Below are positions 9,014 through 16,149 of a stretch of 18,432 nt of DNA, piece by piece. The notes beneath the pieces are model-generated. The model searched no databases. It saw only the letters and a program-made list of their open reading frames with translations, and had not been told where the DNA came from. The translations under genes were made by a program, and so were the position numbers. Source of the DNA: an uncultured Flavobacteriales bacterium (GTDB lineage: Bacteria; Bacteroidota; Bacteroidia; Flavobacteriales_D; Parvicellaceae). The stretch lies in contig CALKFX010000065.1 in assembly GCA_938084875.1 (NCBI GenBank), forward strand, positions 1 to 18,432. The letters are read 5' to 3'. Every line of letters starts with the position of its first letter. Position 1 is the first letter of the stretch.

Positions 9014-9547
9014 CTAGTTAAGGTGAATCATTGCAAAAACGCTGTAATTAATCATATCGTAATAATTTGCATCAATTCCTTCTGATATTAATGTTTTACC
9101 CTCATTGTCTTCAATTTGCTTCACTCTTAAAACTTTCATTAGAATTAAATCAGTTAAGGAAGAAACCCTCATATCTCGCCATGCCTCGCCATAGTCATGG
9201 TTTTTTTGTTGCATTAAGTTCTTAGACATTGATATTTTTTGATTGTACAATTCTACTACTTCAACAGATGGAATCTCCATTCTTGCATCGTTGTGCAAGT
9301 CTATTTGAATCAAAGCCATGATACAGTAATTTATTATTCCTATAAACTCAGATTCTATTCCTTCGTCTACTTTAGAAGCTCCAGTTTCTTGGATAGTTCT
9401 AATCCTATTGGCTTTAATAAAAATCTGATCAGTTAAAGAACTTGAACGAAGAATTCTCCAAGCTGTTCCGTAGTCAATGGTTTTCTTTTTAAAAATCTCA
9501 GTACATTTGACAATAACGTTATCGTACTGTTCAGAAGTATTTGACAT
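9014..9547 (-). CDS. DUF1599 (nucleotide-modification-associated domain 1) protein, two tandem copies
   Basis: The 177-residue protein is two copies of one all-alpha module (about 15-84 and 107-177). Each copy has K/N-x-D-Y-G-x-A-W-R, then an R-S/V-S-S-L-T-D-x-I-x-x-K segment, then an acidic E-G-I-(E/D) and a final I-N-Y helix. This is the DUF1599 family, which I recall being renamed nucleotide modification associated domain 1; its biochemical role is not established. A MazG-like fold would fit the helical, acidic pattern, but that is my inference. The start at 9547 (ATG) is only 24 bp from the divergent folP start. The gene opens the minus-strand operon, 7 bp ahead of the DoxX-thioredoxin gene. 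Confidence 0.88.
   Translation of the reverse strand: MSNTSEQYDNVIVKCTEIFKKKTIDYGTAWRILRSSSLTDQIFIKANRIRTIQETGASKVDEGIESEFIGIINYCIMALIQIDLHNDARMEIPSVEVVELYNQKISMSKNLMQQKNHDYGEAWRDMRVSSLTDLILMKVLRVKQIEDNEGKTLISEGIDANYYDMINYSVFAMIHLN
9502..9509 (+). promoter_or_regulatory. Candidate Bacteroidota-type -7 element for folP operon
   Basis: TACATTTG matches the Bacteroidota -7 consensus TAnnTTTG exactly and lies 62 bp before the folP start, inside the 5' end of the opposing DUF1599 gene. A leader of roughly 50-60 nt would result. The -33 region is T-rich but has no clear TTG at the expected spacing, so the call is tentative. Confidence 0.35.
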
Positions 9548-9571
9548 AAATTTTAAAAATATTTTTTACGC

Positions 9572-10426
9572 TTGAAAGATACATATTTACTTGATAATTA
9601 TTCTATAAATTTTAAGGGAAATCTTATAAGTTTGAATCGTCCTTTGGTAATGAGTATTTTAAATACTACTCCAGATTCATTTTTTGATGGTGGAAAATAC
9701 AATTCTATCGAAAAAGCACTTAAGAAAGTAGAGAAAGATTTAAATCAAGGTGCAACCATTATAGATATAGGAGGATATTCCACTAAACCTGGTGGAAATA
9801 GTGTAACAATTGACGAGGAAATCAGACGTACAATTCCCTACATAGAAAAAATAGTTGATACTTTCCCAAAAATAAATATTTCTATTGATACATTTAGGGG
9901 AAAAGTTGCTGCTTTAGCACTAGATGCTGGAGCTGGAATGATCAATGATGTATCCGCTTGGAATATGGATAAGGAAATGTTTGAAACTATCAAAAAGTAC
10001 AATGTGCCTTATGTTCTAATGCATATGAAAGGAGAACCAAAAAACATGCAAGACAATCCTAGTTATGAAGATGTAACAAAAGAGGTTATTCAATTTCTTT
10101 CCAATAAAATAAATAAACTAAATTCTAATGGAATAAATGATGTTATAATAGATCCCGGTTTTGGTTTTGGTAAAACAAATTCAGATAATTTTAAATTATT
10201 GAAAAATATAGAATTTTTAAAGGTTCTAAAAGCACCAATTTTAGCTGGTATAAGTAGAAAATCCATGGTTTATAAAACATTAAAAATCAATAAATTAGAA
10301 TCTATTAACGGAACTACAGCTTTAAATATGTATGCACTTTCTAAAGGTGCTAAAATATTAAGAGTTCACGATGTGAAACAAGCTATGGAATGTATATATT
10401 TAAATGAGAAAATTAATAGCAATTAA
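9572..10426 (+). CDS. folP: Dihydropteroate synthase
   Basis: FolP condenses p-aminobenzoate with dihydropterin pyrophosphate to give dihydropteroate in folate synthesis, and is the sulfonamide target. The 284-residue TIM-barrel protein shows NTTPDSFFDGG (31-41), IDIGGYSTKPG (64-74; the family usually has arginine where lysine is here), SIDTF (104-108), NDVSA (125-129), MHMKG (150-154), DPGFGFGKT (194-202), GISRKS (226-231) and RVHDV (264-268). The start is TTG at 9572. The next in-frame ATG is codon 27, inside the first barrel strand, so it would remove the conserved lead-in INFKGNLISL. The gene heads a three-gene plus-strand unit, with its TAA immediately followed by the ATG of the MBL gene. 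Confidence 0.97.
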   Translation: MKDTYLLDNYSINFKGNLISLNRPLVMSILNTTPDSFFDGGKYNSIEKALKKVEKDLNQGATIIDIGGYSTKPGGNSVTIDEEIRRTIPYIEKIVDTFPKINISIDTFRGKVAALALDAGAGMINDVSAWNMDKEMFETIKKYNVPYVLMHMKGEPKNMQDNPSYEDVTKEVIQFLSNKINKLNSNGINDVIIDPGFGFGKTNSDNFKLLKNIEFLKVLKAPILAGISRKSMVYKTLKINKLESINGTTALNMYALSKGAKILRVHDVKQAMECIYLNEKINSN

Positions 10427-11284
10427 ATGAAACTTTCTGTTATAAATACTGGATACTTTAAATTAGATGGAGGTGCAATGTTTGGAGTTGTTCCAAAAAA
10501 ATTATGGATTAAAACCAATGTTCCAGATAGAAATAATCTATGTACATGGGCTATGCGTAGCTTACTTATTGAAGATGGAGATAAATTAATCTTAATTGAC
10601 ACTGGAATTGGTAATAAACAAACAGATAAATTTTTTAGCCACTACCACCTTCACGGTGATGACAGCTTACAAAGTTCTATAATAAAATCTGGATATTCTT
10701 TAGAGGATGTAACAGATGTAATTCTAACCCATTTGCACTTTGATCACTGTGGTGGAGCTGTAAAATGGAAAAACAATGAGAGAAAAATTTTAGAACCTGT
10801 TTTTAAAAATGCTACTTATTGGAGTAATAAAAATCACTGGAACTGGGCAATGAAACCCAATACCAGAGAAAAAGCATCTTTTTTGAGCAACAATATATCT
10901 CCAATTGAAGAGAGTGGGCAATTAAAATTTATTGAAAAAAAGGGTCAATTAACTAAAGAAATATTTCAAAATATAGATGTTTTTTTTGCAGATGGTCATA
11001 CTGAGAGTCAAATGATTCCTGTAATTAACTACAACGGTCAAAAAATTGCGTTCATGGCAGATTTATTACCAAGTGTTGGACATATACCACTTCCTTACGT
11101 TATGGGTTATGACACTAGACCACTTAAAACTCTGGAGGAAAAATCTATTTTCTTGGAACTTGCTTTAAAAAACAACTATTTACTTTATCTACAGCACGAT
11201 TCTATAAACGAAAGCTGCAAACTACAATCGACAGAAAAAGGAATACGACTAAAATCTACTCACCCACTTACCGATTTTCTTTAA
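10427..11284 (+). CDS. MBL-fold metallo-hydrolase
   Basis: The 285-residue protein is a metallo-beta-lactamase-fold hydrolase with a full two-metal site: HLHFDH (102-107, the HxHxDH motif), His191 (ADGHTES), Asp212 (MADLLPS) and His257 (LQHDS). LIDTGIGNK (57-64 region) is the usual strand and turn before the metal motif. The layout is close to the lactonase/quorum-quenching-like branch of the superfamily, but substrate cannot be read from sequence. No signal peptide is evident, so it is probably cytoplasmic. The start codon follows the folP stop with no gap, and the stop is directly followed by the MATE start, implying co-transcription and probably translational coupling. Confidence 0.9.
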   Translation: MKLSVINTGYFKLDGGAMFGVVPKKLWIKTNVPDRNNLCTWAMRSLLIEDGDKLILIDTGIGNKQTDKFFSHYHLHGDDSLQSSIIKSGYSLEDVTDVILTHLHFDHCGGAVKWKNNERKILEPVFKNATYWSNKNHWNWAMKPNTREKASFLSNNISPIEESGQLKFIEKKGQLTKEIFQNIDVFFADGHTESQMIPVINYNGQKIAFMADLLPSVGHIPLPYVMGYDTRPLKTLEEKSIFLELALKNNYLLYLQHDSINESCKLQSTEKGIRLKSTHPLTDFL

Positions 11285-12601
11285 ATGCTGAATAAAAAAG
11301 AAATAAATTCTTTAGCTATTCCAGCAATTCTTTACAACATCACAGAACCTCTTATTGGACTGGTAGATACCGCCATTATAGGTCAAATTGGGGAAGACTC
11401 AACCATTGCTCAAGGTGGTGTGGGTCTAGCTGCAGGACTAATTGCAACATTAGTATGGGGATTTGCTCAAATGAGAACCTCACTTTCTGCTATAATAAGC
11501 AGACAATTTGGAGCAAATAAAATAGAGATTATTAAATCTTTAGTTCCTCAAACCCTTTTATTGACTTTTTTTACTGGCTTAATATTATCTATTTTACTAA
11601 TCACAAACTATAACTACCTAGCAAATTTAGTATATGGTGAAATAAATACAAATACTTTCAATTACTCTAAAGAGTATTTTATAATTAGAAGTTATGGATT
11701 ACCTCTTAGCCTATCCATTGCTTTGTTTTTTGGAGTTTTCCGAGGTTTTCAAAACACCTCTTGGGCAATGTACATTAGCTTATTAGGTGGATTTAGCAAT
11801 ATTGTTCTAGATCTTATTTTGGTTTTAGGGATAGAGCATCTAGTTTCTCCCATGGGTGTTAAAGGCGCAGCCTGGGCATCTGTTTACTCCCAATTATTAA
11901 TGGTGGTTCTATGCGGAGTGTTTTACTTAAAAAAAACCCCGTTTAATTTTAAAATAGATATTAAAATAAGTCCATTTTTTAAGGAAATGCTCCATATTTT
12001 CTTCAATATGTTTGTTAGAACAATGGTTTTAAATCTAGTATTTCTAATCTCCAATAGGTATGCCAATAGTTACGGAAATAGTTCTCTAGCTGCATACACT
12101 ATCGCTTATAATATTTGGATATTTAGTGCTTTCTTTATTGATGGATATTCCAATGCAGGTAATGCTCTTGCAGGAAAATTTATAGGGGAAAAAAATAAAA
12201 TAAAACTACAACTATTAGGAAAGGATTTATTAAAAATAAATATTAAAATAGCTGTTATTTTAATGGTTATATACACCATTTCCTATCCATATATCGGAAA
12301 ATTATTTAATCCTGAAGAAAATGTTAATATAATTTTCAAAAGCATTTTCTGGATGGTAATTATAGCACAGCCATTTAATTCAATTGCATTTACTTTTGAT
12401 GGTATTTTTAAAGGTCTTGGAAGAGCTGTAGACCTTAGAAACACCCTAATAATAGGAACATTTTTCTTCTTCATCCCTACAATATATTTTCTTGACTTAT
12501 TTATTCCAGAATTAATTACAATTTGGATCGCCCTTACTCTATGGATGATTTACAGAGGAATATCTCTTCTTATTAAATTCAAGAAAATTGTCAATTCTTA
12601 A
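11285..12601 (+). CDS. MATE-family efflux transporter (DinF-like)
   Basis: This is a 438-residue polytopic membrane protein, about twelve helices, with the MATE N-terminal signature in the DinF style: a LAIPAIL start to helix 1, then EPLIGLVDTAIIGQIG (about 21-36), and Q-M-R-T-S-L-S-A-I-I-S-R-Q-F-G in helix 2. The second half repeats the fold (for example G-Y-S-N-A-G-N-A-L-A-G-K-F-I-G and F-D-G-I-F-K-G-L-G). Such transporters export cationic drugs or metabolites using H+ or Na+ gradients; substrate here is unknown. It follows the MBL gene without a gap, and its last 11 bp overlap the end of the opposing T9SS gene. Confidence 0.93.
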   Translation: MLNKKEINSLAIPAILYNITEPLIGLVDTAIIGQIGEDSTIAQGGVGLAAGLIATLVWGFAQMRTSLSAIISRQFGANKIEIIKSLVPQTLLLTFFTGLILSILLITNYNYLANLVYGEINTNTFNYSKEYFIIRSYGLPLSLSIALFFGVFRGFQNTSWAMYISLLGGFSNIVLDLILVLGIEHLVSPMGVKGAAWASVYSQLLMVVLCGVFYLKKTPFNFKIDIKISPFFKEMLHIFFNMFVRTMVLNLVFLISNRYANSYGNSSLAAYTIAYNIWIFSAFFIDGYSNAGNALAGKFIGEKNKIKLQLLGKDLLKINIKIAVILMVIYTISYPYIGKLFNPEENVNIIFKSIFWMVIIAQPFNSIAFTFDGIFKGLGRAVDLRNTLIIGTFFFFIPTIYFLDLFIPELITIWIALTLWMIYRGISLLIKFKKIVNS

Positions 12602-14027
12602 AAAGAATTTTATCAGAAAATACTTGACCATTTTCTAACTTCACACTTAAAAAGTATAATCCTGAAGAGAGATTTAAATCAATTGGTAATTCATTATTTC
12701 CACTTTGCAAGGAAATATTTTTTCGAAAAATCACTTTCCCCTCGCTGTTAGAAATAAAATATTCTATATCTTGAGATTGCTGCAAACTTATTTCACTAAT
12801 AAATGAACCACTAGTTGGGTTTGGGAAAGATTTTAATTTATATATGGAATTCCCCTCTTTAATTCCATTATTATCACCATTTACATAAATAAAAAAAGTA
12901 TAGTCCATTGAAAAAGTACCATTATAAAATCTAGTAGTTATAATGTAAGGTTCGTCTCTTACATCGCTATTATTTGGTGTCCAAGAAAGATTGAATTGTT
13001 TTTCATATGGATTATTGCTTGAAATAATTGAATATGTCATAGGGTTTAAGCTATCGTCAAAAATCTCACCTATACCATCAAAAGCAATAAAGAAAGAACT
13101 GCTGTCTATCACTGTTAAATCTAAAGTAATAGGATTATTTGCCATAGATTCAACAAAAGGAATTCCATTTGAATCTGTAGTAAAGTTATTTAAATTTAAA
13201 AGAGATGGTAAGTTTCCATTTGGAAGTACAATAAACTGCATATCTCTTCTAATTTCTCCTAATTTAAATCCATTTCTATATTCTTCACATATCACAGTAT
13301 AAACATAGTTTCCAGTAACAGAAGCAGTCCATGACAATTGACCTGTATAGGAATTTATTGTCAAACTTCCTCCAGCTGAAGAAGGTGGAAGTGTATAACC
13401 AACAATAGGATAGCCATTAGGAAAAGCACCAGGGACATAATCATATGGCACGTCTAACGACCAGCTTAAAGAATCTCCTTCATCATCAAATGGCAATGGA
13501 TTATATTGCCAAGGTGTATTAATAGGTACACATACTATAGGAGGAGAAAGAAAATAGGGAGAAGAAGTAGTGGTTGTTAAATCTACGGTAAAACTACATT
13601 CTAAAAACATAGAAAGTGCACCGGGATTTATCAAATTAGAAATTGAGGGATTTCTACAACAATTATTCCATGTAACTGTATAATCACCTGGTATAAAACA
13701 AGGAAAATTAGCAGAATAAAAATAAATATCTGTTCCATAAGAATTATTTGGCAGTAAAGACATATTTAGAATTCCAAAAACAGGATGAAATGCAGAGCTG
13801 TCTAAAGTGGACACAATTGTTGAAACTTGATTACCAGCTGCATCAAAAACATTTAAAGTTTGATTATTATTCAGAAGAATTCCTGAAACATCTCTATACA
13901 GGGTTAAAAGAATTTCATAATTTCCAGCTTGATCATTTTGAACAACAATCTCTCCCCCCATCAAATGAGAAGATCTTCCAGAAAAACTAATTAATAATAT
14001 AAAAATTACAAGAAATAAATTTTTCAT
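12591..14027 (-). CDS. Secreted surface protein with 'HLMGGE' module and T9SS type A sorting domain
   Basis: The 478-residue protein has a signal peptide (about 1-19), then a mature start SSHLMGGEI, seen in many large Bacteroidota surface proteins. The body holds beta-rich segments with ITLTLYRD-like, WNNCCRNPSI (120-129) and F-D-D-E-G-D-S-L-S-W (180-189, cadherin-like) patterns, and six cysteines (110, 123, 124, 144, 166, 247) that could form disulfides. Residues about 395-478 are a T9SS type A C-terminal domain: FPNPTSG at 401-407, a G-K-V-I-like strand, S-S-G-L-Y-F-L-S-V and a terminal KILFKN. It should be exported through Sec and T9SS and be attached to or released from the cell surface. 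Its ligand is unknown; adhesion is a guess. It lies 125 bp downstream of another T9SS cargo gene. Confidence 0.92.
   Translation of the reverse strand: MKNLFLVIFILLISFSGRSSHLMGGEIVVQNDQAGNYEILLTLYRDVSGILLNNNQTLNVFDAAGNQVSTIVSTLDSSAFHPVFGILNMSLLPNNSYGTDIYFYSANFPCFIPGDYTVTWNNCCRNPSISNLINPGALSMFLECSFTVDLTTTTSSPYFLSPPIVCVPINTPWQYNPLPFDDEGDSLSWSLDVPYDYVPGAFPNGYPIVGYTLPPSSAGGSLTINSYTGQLSWTASVTGNYVYTVICEEYRNGFKLGEIRRDMQFIVLPNGNLPSLLNLNNFTTDSNGIPFVESMANNPITLDLTVIDSSSFFIAFDGIGEIFDDSLNPMTYSIISSNNPYEKQFNLSWTPNNSDVRDEPYIITTRFYNGTFSMDYTFFIYVNGDNNGIKEGNSIYKLKSFPNPTSGSFISEISLQQSQDIEYFISNSEGKVIFRKNISLQSGNNELPIDLNLSSGLYFLSVKLENGQVFSDKILFKN
12593..12609. terminator. Possible weak bidirectional terminator in the convergent overlap
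   Basis: AATTCTT (12593-12599) and AAGAATT (12603-12609) form a perfect 7 bp inverted repeat with a 3 nt loop, at the overlapping 3' ends of the MATE and T9SS genes. It is followed by TTAT on the plus strand and preceded by the T-rich side for the minus strand. The stem is AT-only apart from one C-G pair, so a working terminator is plausible but weak. Confidence 0.35.
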
Positions 14028-14071
14028 AATTAACAGTTTTAATTTACAAAAATTAATCTAAAATTCAATTT

Positions 14072-14135
14072 AAAGCTTGTTAATTGAGAAATGGTCAATC
14101 ATTATCTTAATTAGTCTAAAAAAATAATAAGCTTT
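14072..14135. repeat. Nested inverted repeats between the two T9SS genes
   Basis: An outer pair, AAAGCTT (14072-14078) and AAGCTTT (14129-14135), encloses an inner pair, TAATTGAGA (14081-14089) and TCTTAATTA (14105-14113), with one G-U pair on folding. The minus-strand transcript would carry this between the stop of the 365-residue gene and the start of the 478-residue gene. A T-run at the centre (about 14117-14124 on the complement) could suit termination. AT-rich DNA makes such pairs by chance, so function is uncertain. Confidence 0.3.
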
Positions 14136-14152
14136 GTAGTAATATAAATAAT

Positions 14153-15250
14153 TTATTGAATTACTATTTTTTCTGTAAAATTATTAACCTTTAAAAGGTA
14201 AATACCTTTACTTAAATCTAGATCAATTTCATAAGTTGTATTTGATTTTCCAGAAAGGAATCTATTTTCAATTAATTTTCCCGATAAATTAAAAACTTTA
14301 ATATCTATTGAATTAGATTTATTATTGAAAACATTTAAAGAGATTTTACCAGAAGAAGGATTTGGAGATATTAAAAAATCATGTGATTTATTTTCATTAA
14401 CTCTAACTGAATTCCCCACTAAAACAGAATCAGTAACTGAACATAAATTACCATCTGTTAATGTTGCTACATAGTTTCCTGGATTAAGTCCAGTAAGTGG
14501 ATTTAAAGTTCCTCCTACATTCCAAAGAACTTGGTGTGGCATTGGGCCTGAAACAACATTTACAAAGGCTTCTCCATTTTGACAGGTTGCACACGTTGCT
14601 GCTAAAGAAGTCATTAGAATTTCTGGTAGATCATTTACAGTAACTACTAAATGAATAGTATCCGAACAACCAGTACTATCAATAGCTGTTAAAATCACAT
14701 TATGATCTCCAGAAGAATTAAAGACATAAATCCAACCTAGAGCAGAAGGATTGGGACTAAAAACTACTCCATTATCTGTCCAAACTAAACTATCTGCTAG
14801 AGTACCTAAATCAATAAAAGAGGTTGGTTCACCTAGACAATTAGAACTACTTGTAAGGCTAATATTTGAATTGGATGCACAACAAATACCAATATTTAAT
14901 GAACTTGTATTGGTTTCAAGTAAGGTTCCTGCAGAATATTGATTAACTATTAAAACATAATTGTTAGAAGGAATCGTTCCTAAGATAATTGTCTCGTTAT
15001 AGGGTGTAATTACTGGTAAACCTAATCCACCACAAGTAACATTAATATCAATGGTTATAGTATTCCCAGAAATTAAGTAGGAAGAAGTATAAGTACAATT
15101 GCTAGAAGACAAATTTCCATCAATAACAACAGATAAAATATCACAGTCGTTTGCTGGAACAGGAGAACTACTAACGCTTGTAATCCAAAATTGAGCATTT
15201 GAGGAAATACTAAAAATAAAAAAAATTAAAGTGGTTAAAAATAATCGCAT
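14153..15250 (-). CDS. Secreted protein with PKD-like and SprB-repeat-like domains and T9SS type A sorting domain
   Basis: The 365-residue protein begins with a signal peptide (1-19, cleavage after SNA). The first beta-rich part (20-124) is not a recognised family. Residues about 125-206 look like a PKD/Ig-like domain, ending GDHNVILTAIDSTGCSDTI. Residues about 212-280 resemble an SprB repeat (C-x-x-C-Q-N-G-E-A, then LTGLNPGNYVATLTDGNLC). Residues 290-365 form a T9SS type A C-terminal domain: ISPNPSSGKISL, KVFNLSGKLIEN, then LSKGIYLLKV and a terminal KIVIQ. It is expected at the cell surface or in the medium. Cysteines occur in pairs (36/52, 123/124, 220/223), suggesting disulfides. It is 56 bp downstream of mazG, with a hairpin just ahead of the start. 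Confidence 0.92.
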   Translation of the reverse strand: MRLFLTTLIFFIFSISSNAQFWITSVSSSPVPANDCDILSVVIDGNLSSSNCTYTSSYLISGNTITIDINVTCGGLGLPVITPYNETIILGTIPSNNYVLIVNQYSAGTLLETNTSSLNIGICCASNSNISLTSSSNCLGEPTSFIDLGTLADSLVWTDNGVVFSPNPSALGWIYVFNSSGDHNVILTAIDSTGCSDTIHLVVTVNDLPEILMTSLAATCATCQNGEAFVNVVSGPMPHQVLWNVGGTLNPLTGLNPGNYVATLTDGNLCSVTDSVLVGNSVRVNENKSHDFLISPNPSSGKISLNVFNNKSNSIDIKVFNLSGKLIENRFLSGKSNTTYEIDLDLSKGIYLLKVNNFTEKIVIQ

Positions 15251-15265
15251 ATTTTGTTTAATTAT

Positions 15266-15291
15266 TCTAACGATTATTTTAAACCGTTAGA
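15266..15291. terminator. Hairpin between mazG and the T9SS gene (terminator or 5' UTR structure)
   Basis: TCTAACG (15266-15272) and CGTTAGA (15285-15291) form a perfect 7 bp stem with a 12 nt loop, more GC-rich than its surroundings. On the minus strand it lies 15 nt after the mazG stop and 15 nt before the next ATG. No clean U-run follows, so it may be a weak mazG terminator or a structure in the leader of the secreted-protein mRNA. Confidence 0.4.
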
Positions 15292-15306
15292 GGGGTTTTA
15301 ATGATT

Positions 15307-16077
15307 TTAAGGAAACTTTTTTTTTGACCTGTCCCAAATTAAATCCATTTCTTCTAAACTCATCTTAATAAGATCCATTTTATTGATTTTCACCTCTTTT
15401 TCTAAATAATTGAATCTCCCAATAAACTTCTTATTTGTTCGTTCCAAAGCAGATTCTGGGTCAACCCCAATAAAACGAGCATAATTGATCATAGAGAAAA
15501 GTACGTCTCCAAACTCTTTTTCGATTTTCTCTTGATTATTTGTTTTTGTAATTTCTTGGTGTAGTTCTGAAAACTCTTCTTTTACTTTATCAAAAACCTG
15601 GTCTTTGTTGTCCCAATCAAACCCTACTCCTTTAACTTTTTCTTGAATTCTAGTTGCTTTCACCATGGCTGGTAAAGACTTAGGGACACCTTGTAAAACA
15701 GATTTTTTCCCGTTTTTTAATTTTATTTTCTCCCAATTTCTTTTAACATCTTTTTCGTCTTTAACAATCTCATCCCCATATATATGAGGGTGTCTTTCAA
15801 TTAACTTATCGCATATAGAATTAATAACGTCGTTTATATCAAAGTCATTGGTTTCTGAAGCTATTTTGGAATAAAAGACTATATGTAAAAGCAAATCTCC
15901 AAGCTCGCCTTTGATTTCTTCCATATTTTTATCAAGAATTGAATCAATAAGTTCATAAGTTTCTTCAATTGTCAAATGGCTTAGCGATTCCATGGTTTGT
16001 TTTTTATCCCATGGACAATTCTCTCTCAATTCATCCATTATAGTTAAAAGTCTATCAAAAGGAGGTGTTTTATTCAT
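15307..16077 (-). CDS. mazG: Nucleoside triphosphate pyrophosphohydrolase MazG
   Basis: MazG hydrolyses NTPs and dNTPs to the monophosphate and pyrophosphate, a house-cleaning activity in the cytoplasm. The 256-residue protein has the two tandem MazG helical domains of the E. coli type. Domain 1 has CPWD (21-24), EETYE (38-42) and GELGDLLLH (57-65). Domain 2 has EEFSEL (167-172), EKEFGDVLFS (186-195) and NKKFIGRF (215-222). The metal-binding acidic residues are present in both. Length is typical. It is divergent from the 68-residue cysteine protein across a 72 bp gap, so its promoter must lie there or just upstream. Confidence 0.97.
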   Translation of the reverse strand: MNKTPPFDRLLTIMDELRENCPWDKKQTMESLSHLTIEETYELIDSILDKNMEEIKGELGDLLLHIVFYSKIASETNDFDINDVINSICDKLIERHPHIYGDEIVKDEKDVKRNWEKIKLKNGKKSVLQGVPKSLPAMVKATRIQEKVKGVGFDWDNKDQVFDKVKEEFSELHQEITKTNNQEKIEKEFGDVLFSMINYARFIGVDPESALERTNKKFIGRFNYLEKEVKINKMDLIKMSLEEMDLIWDRSKKKFP

Positions 16078-16149
16078 TATAAATTATCTATACATTTAAA
16101 ATAGGAATAATCTTTCAGCTTTAAGAAAATATTTGATTAATTTTATGGT
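16078..16149. promoter_or_regulatory. Divergent intergenic region mazG / cysteine-protein gene
   Basis: This 72 bp AT-rich gap must carry or adjoin start signals for both directions. AATATTTG (16128-16135) matches the Bacteroidota -7 consensus TAnnTTTG at all but the first base and would give a very short leader for the plus-strand pair. No convincing -33 element or operator is visible. Confidence 0.3.

Noticed and set aside
12991..13302. Plus-strand open frame of about 103 codons antisense to the HLMGGE protein
   Set aside because: It is a shadow of the strong minus-strand coding frame, with no recognisable domain and no start context. The same applies to the 80-codon frame at 13748-13990.
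14144..14156. ATAAAT/ATTTAT palindrome near the end of the 365-residue gene
   Set aside because: A one-base loop cannot form a hairpin, and such pure A/T palindromes are common by chance in this sequence.
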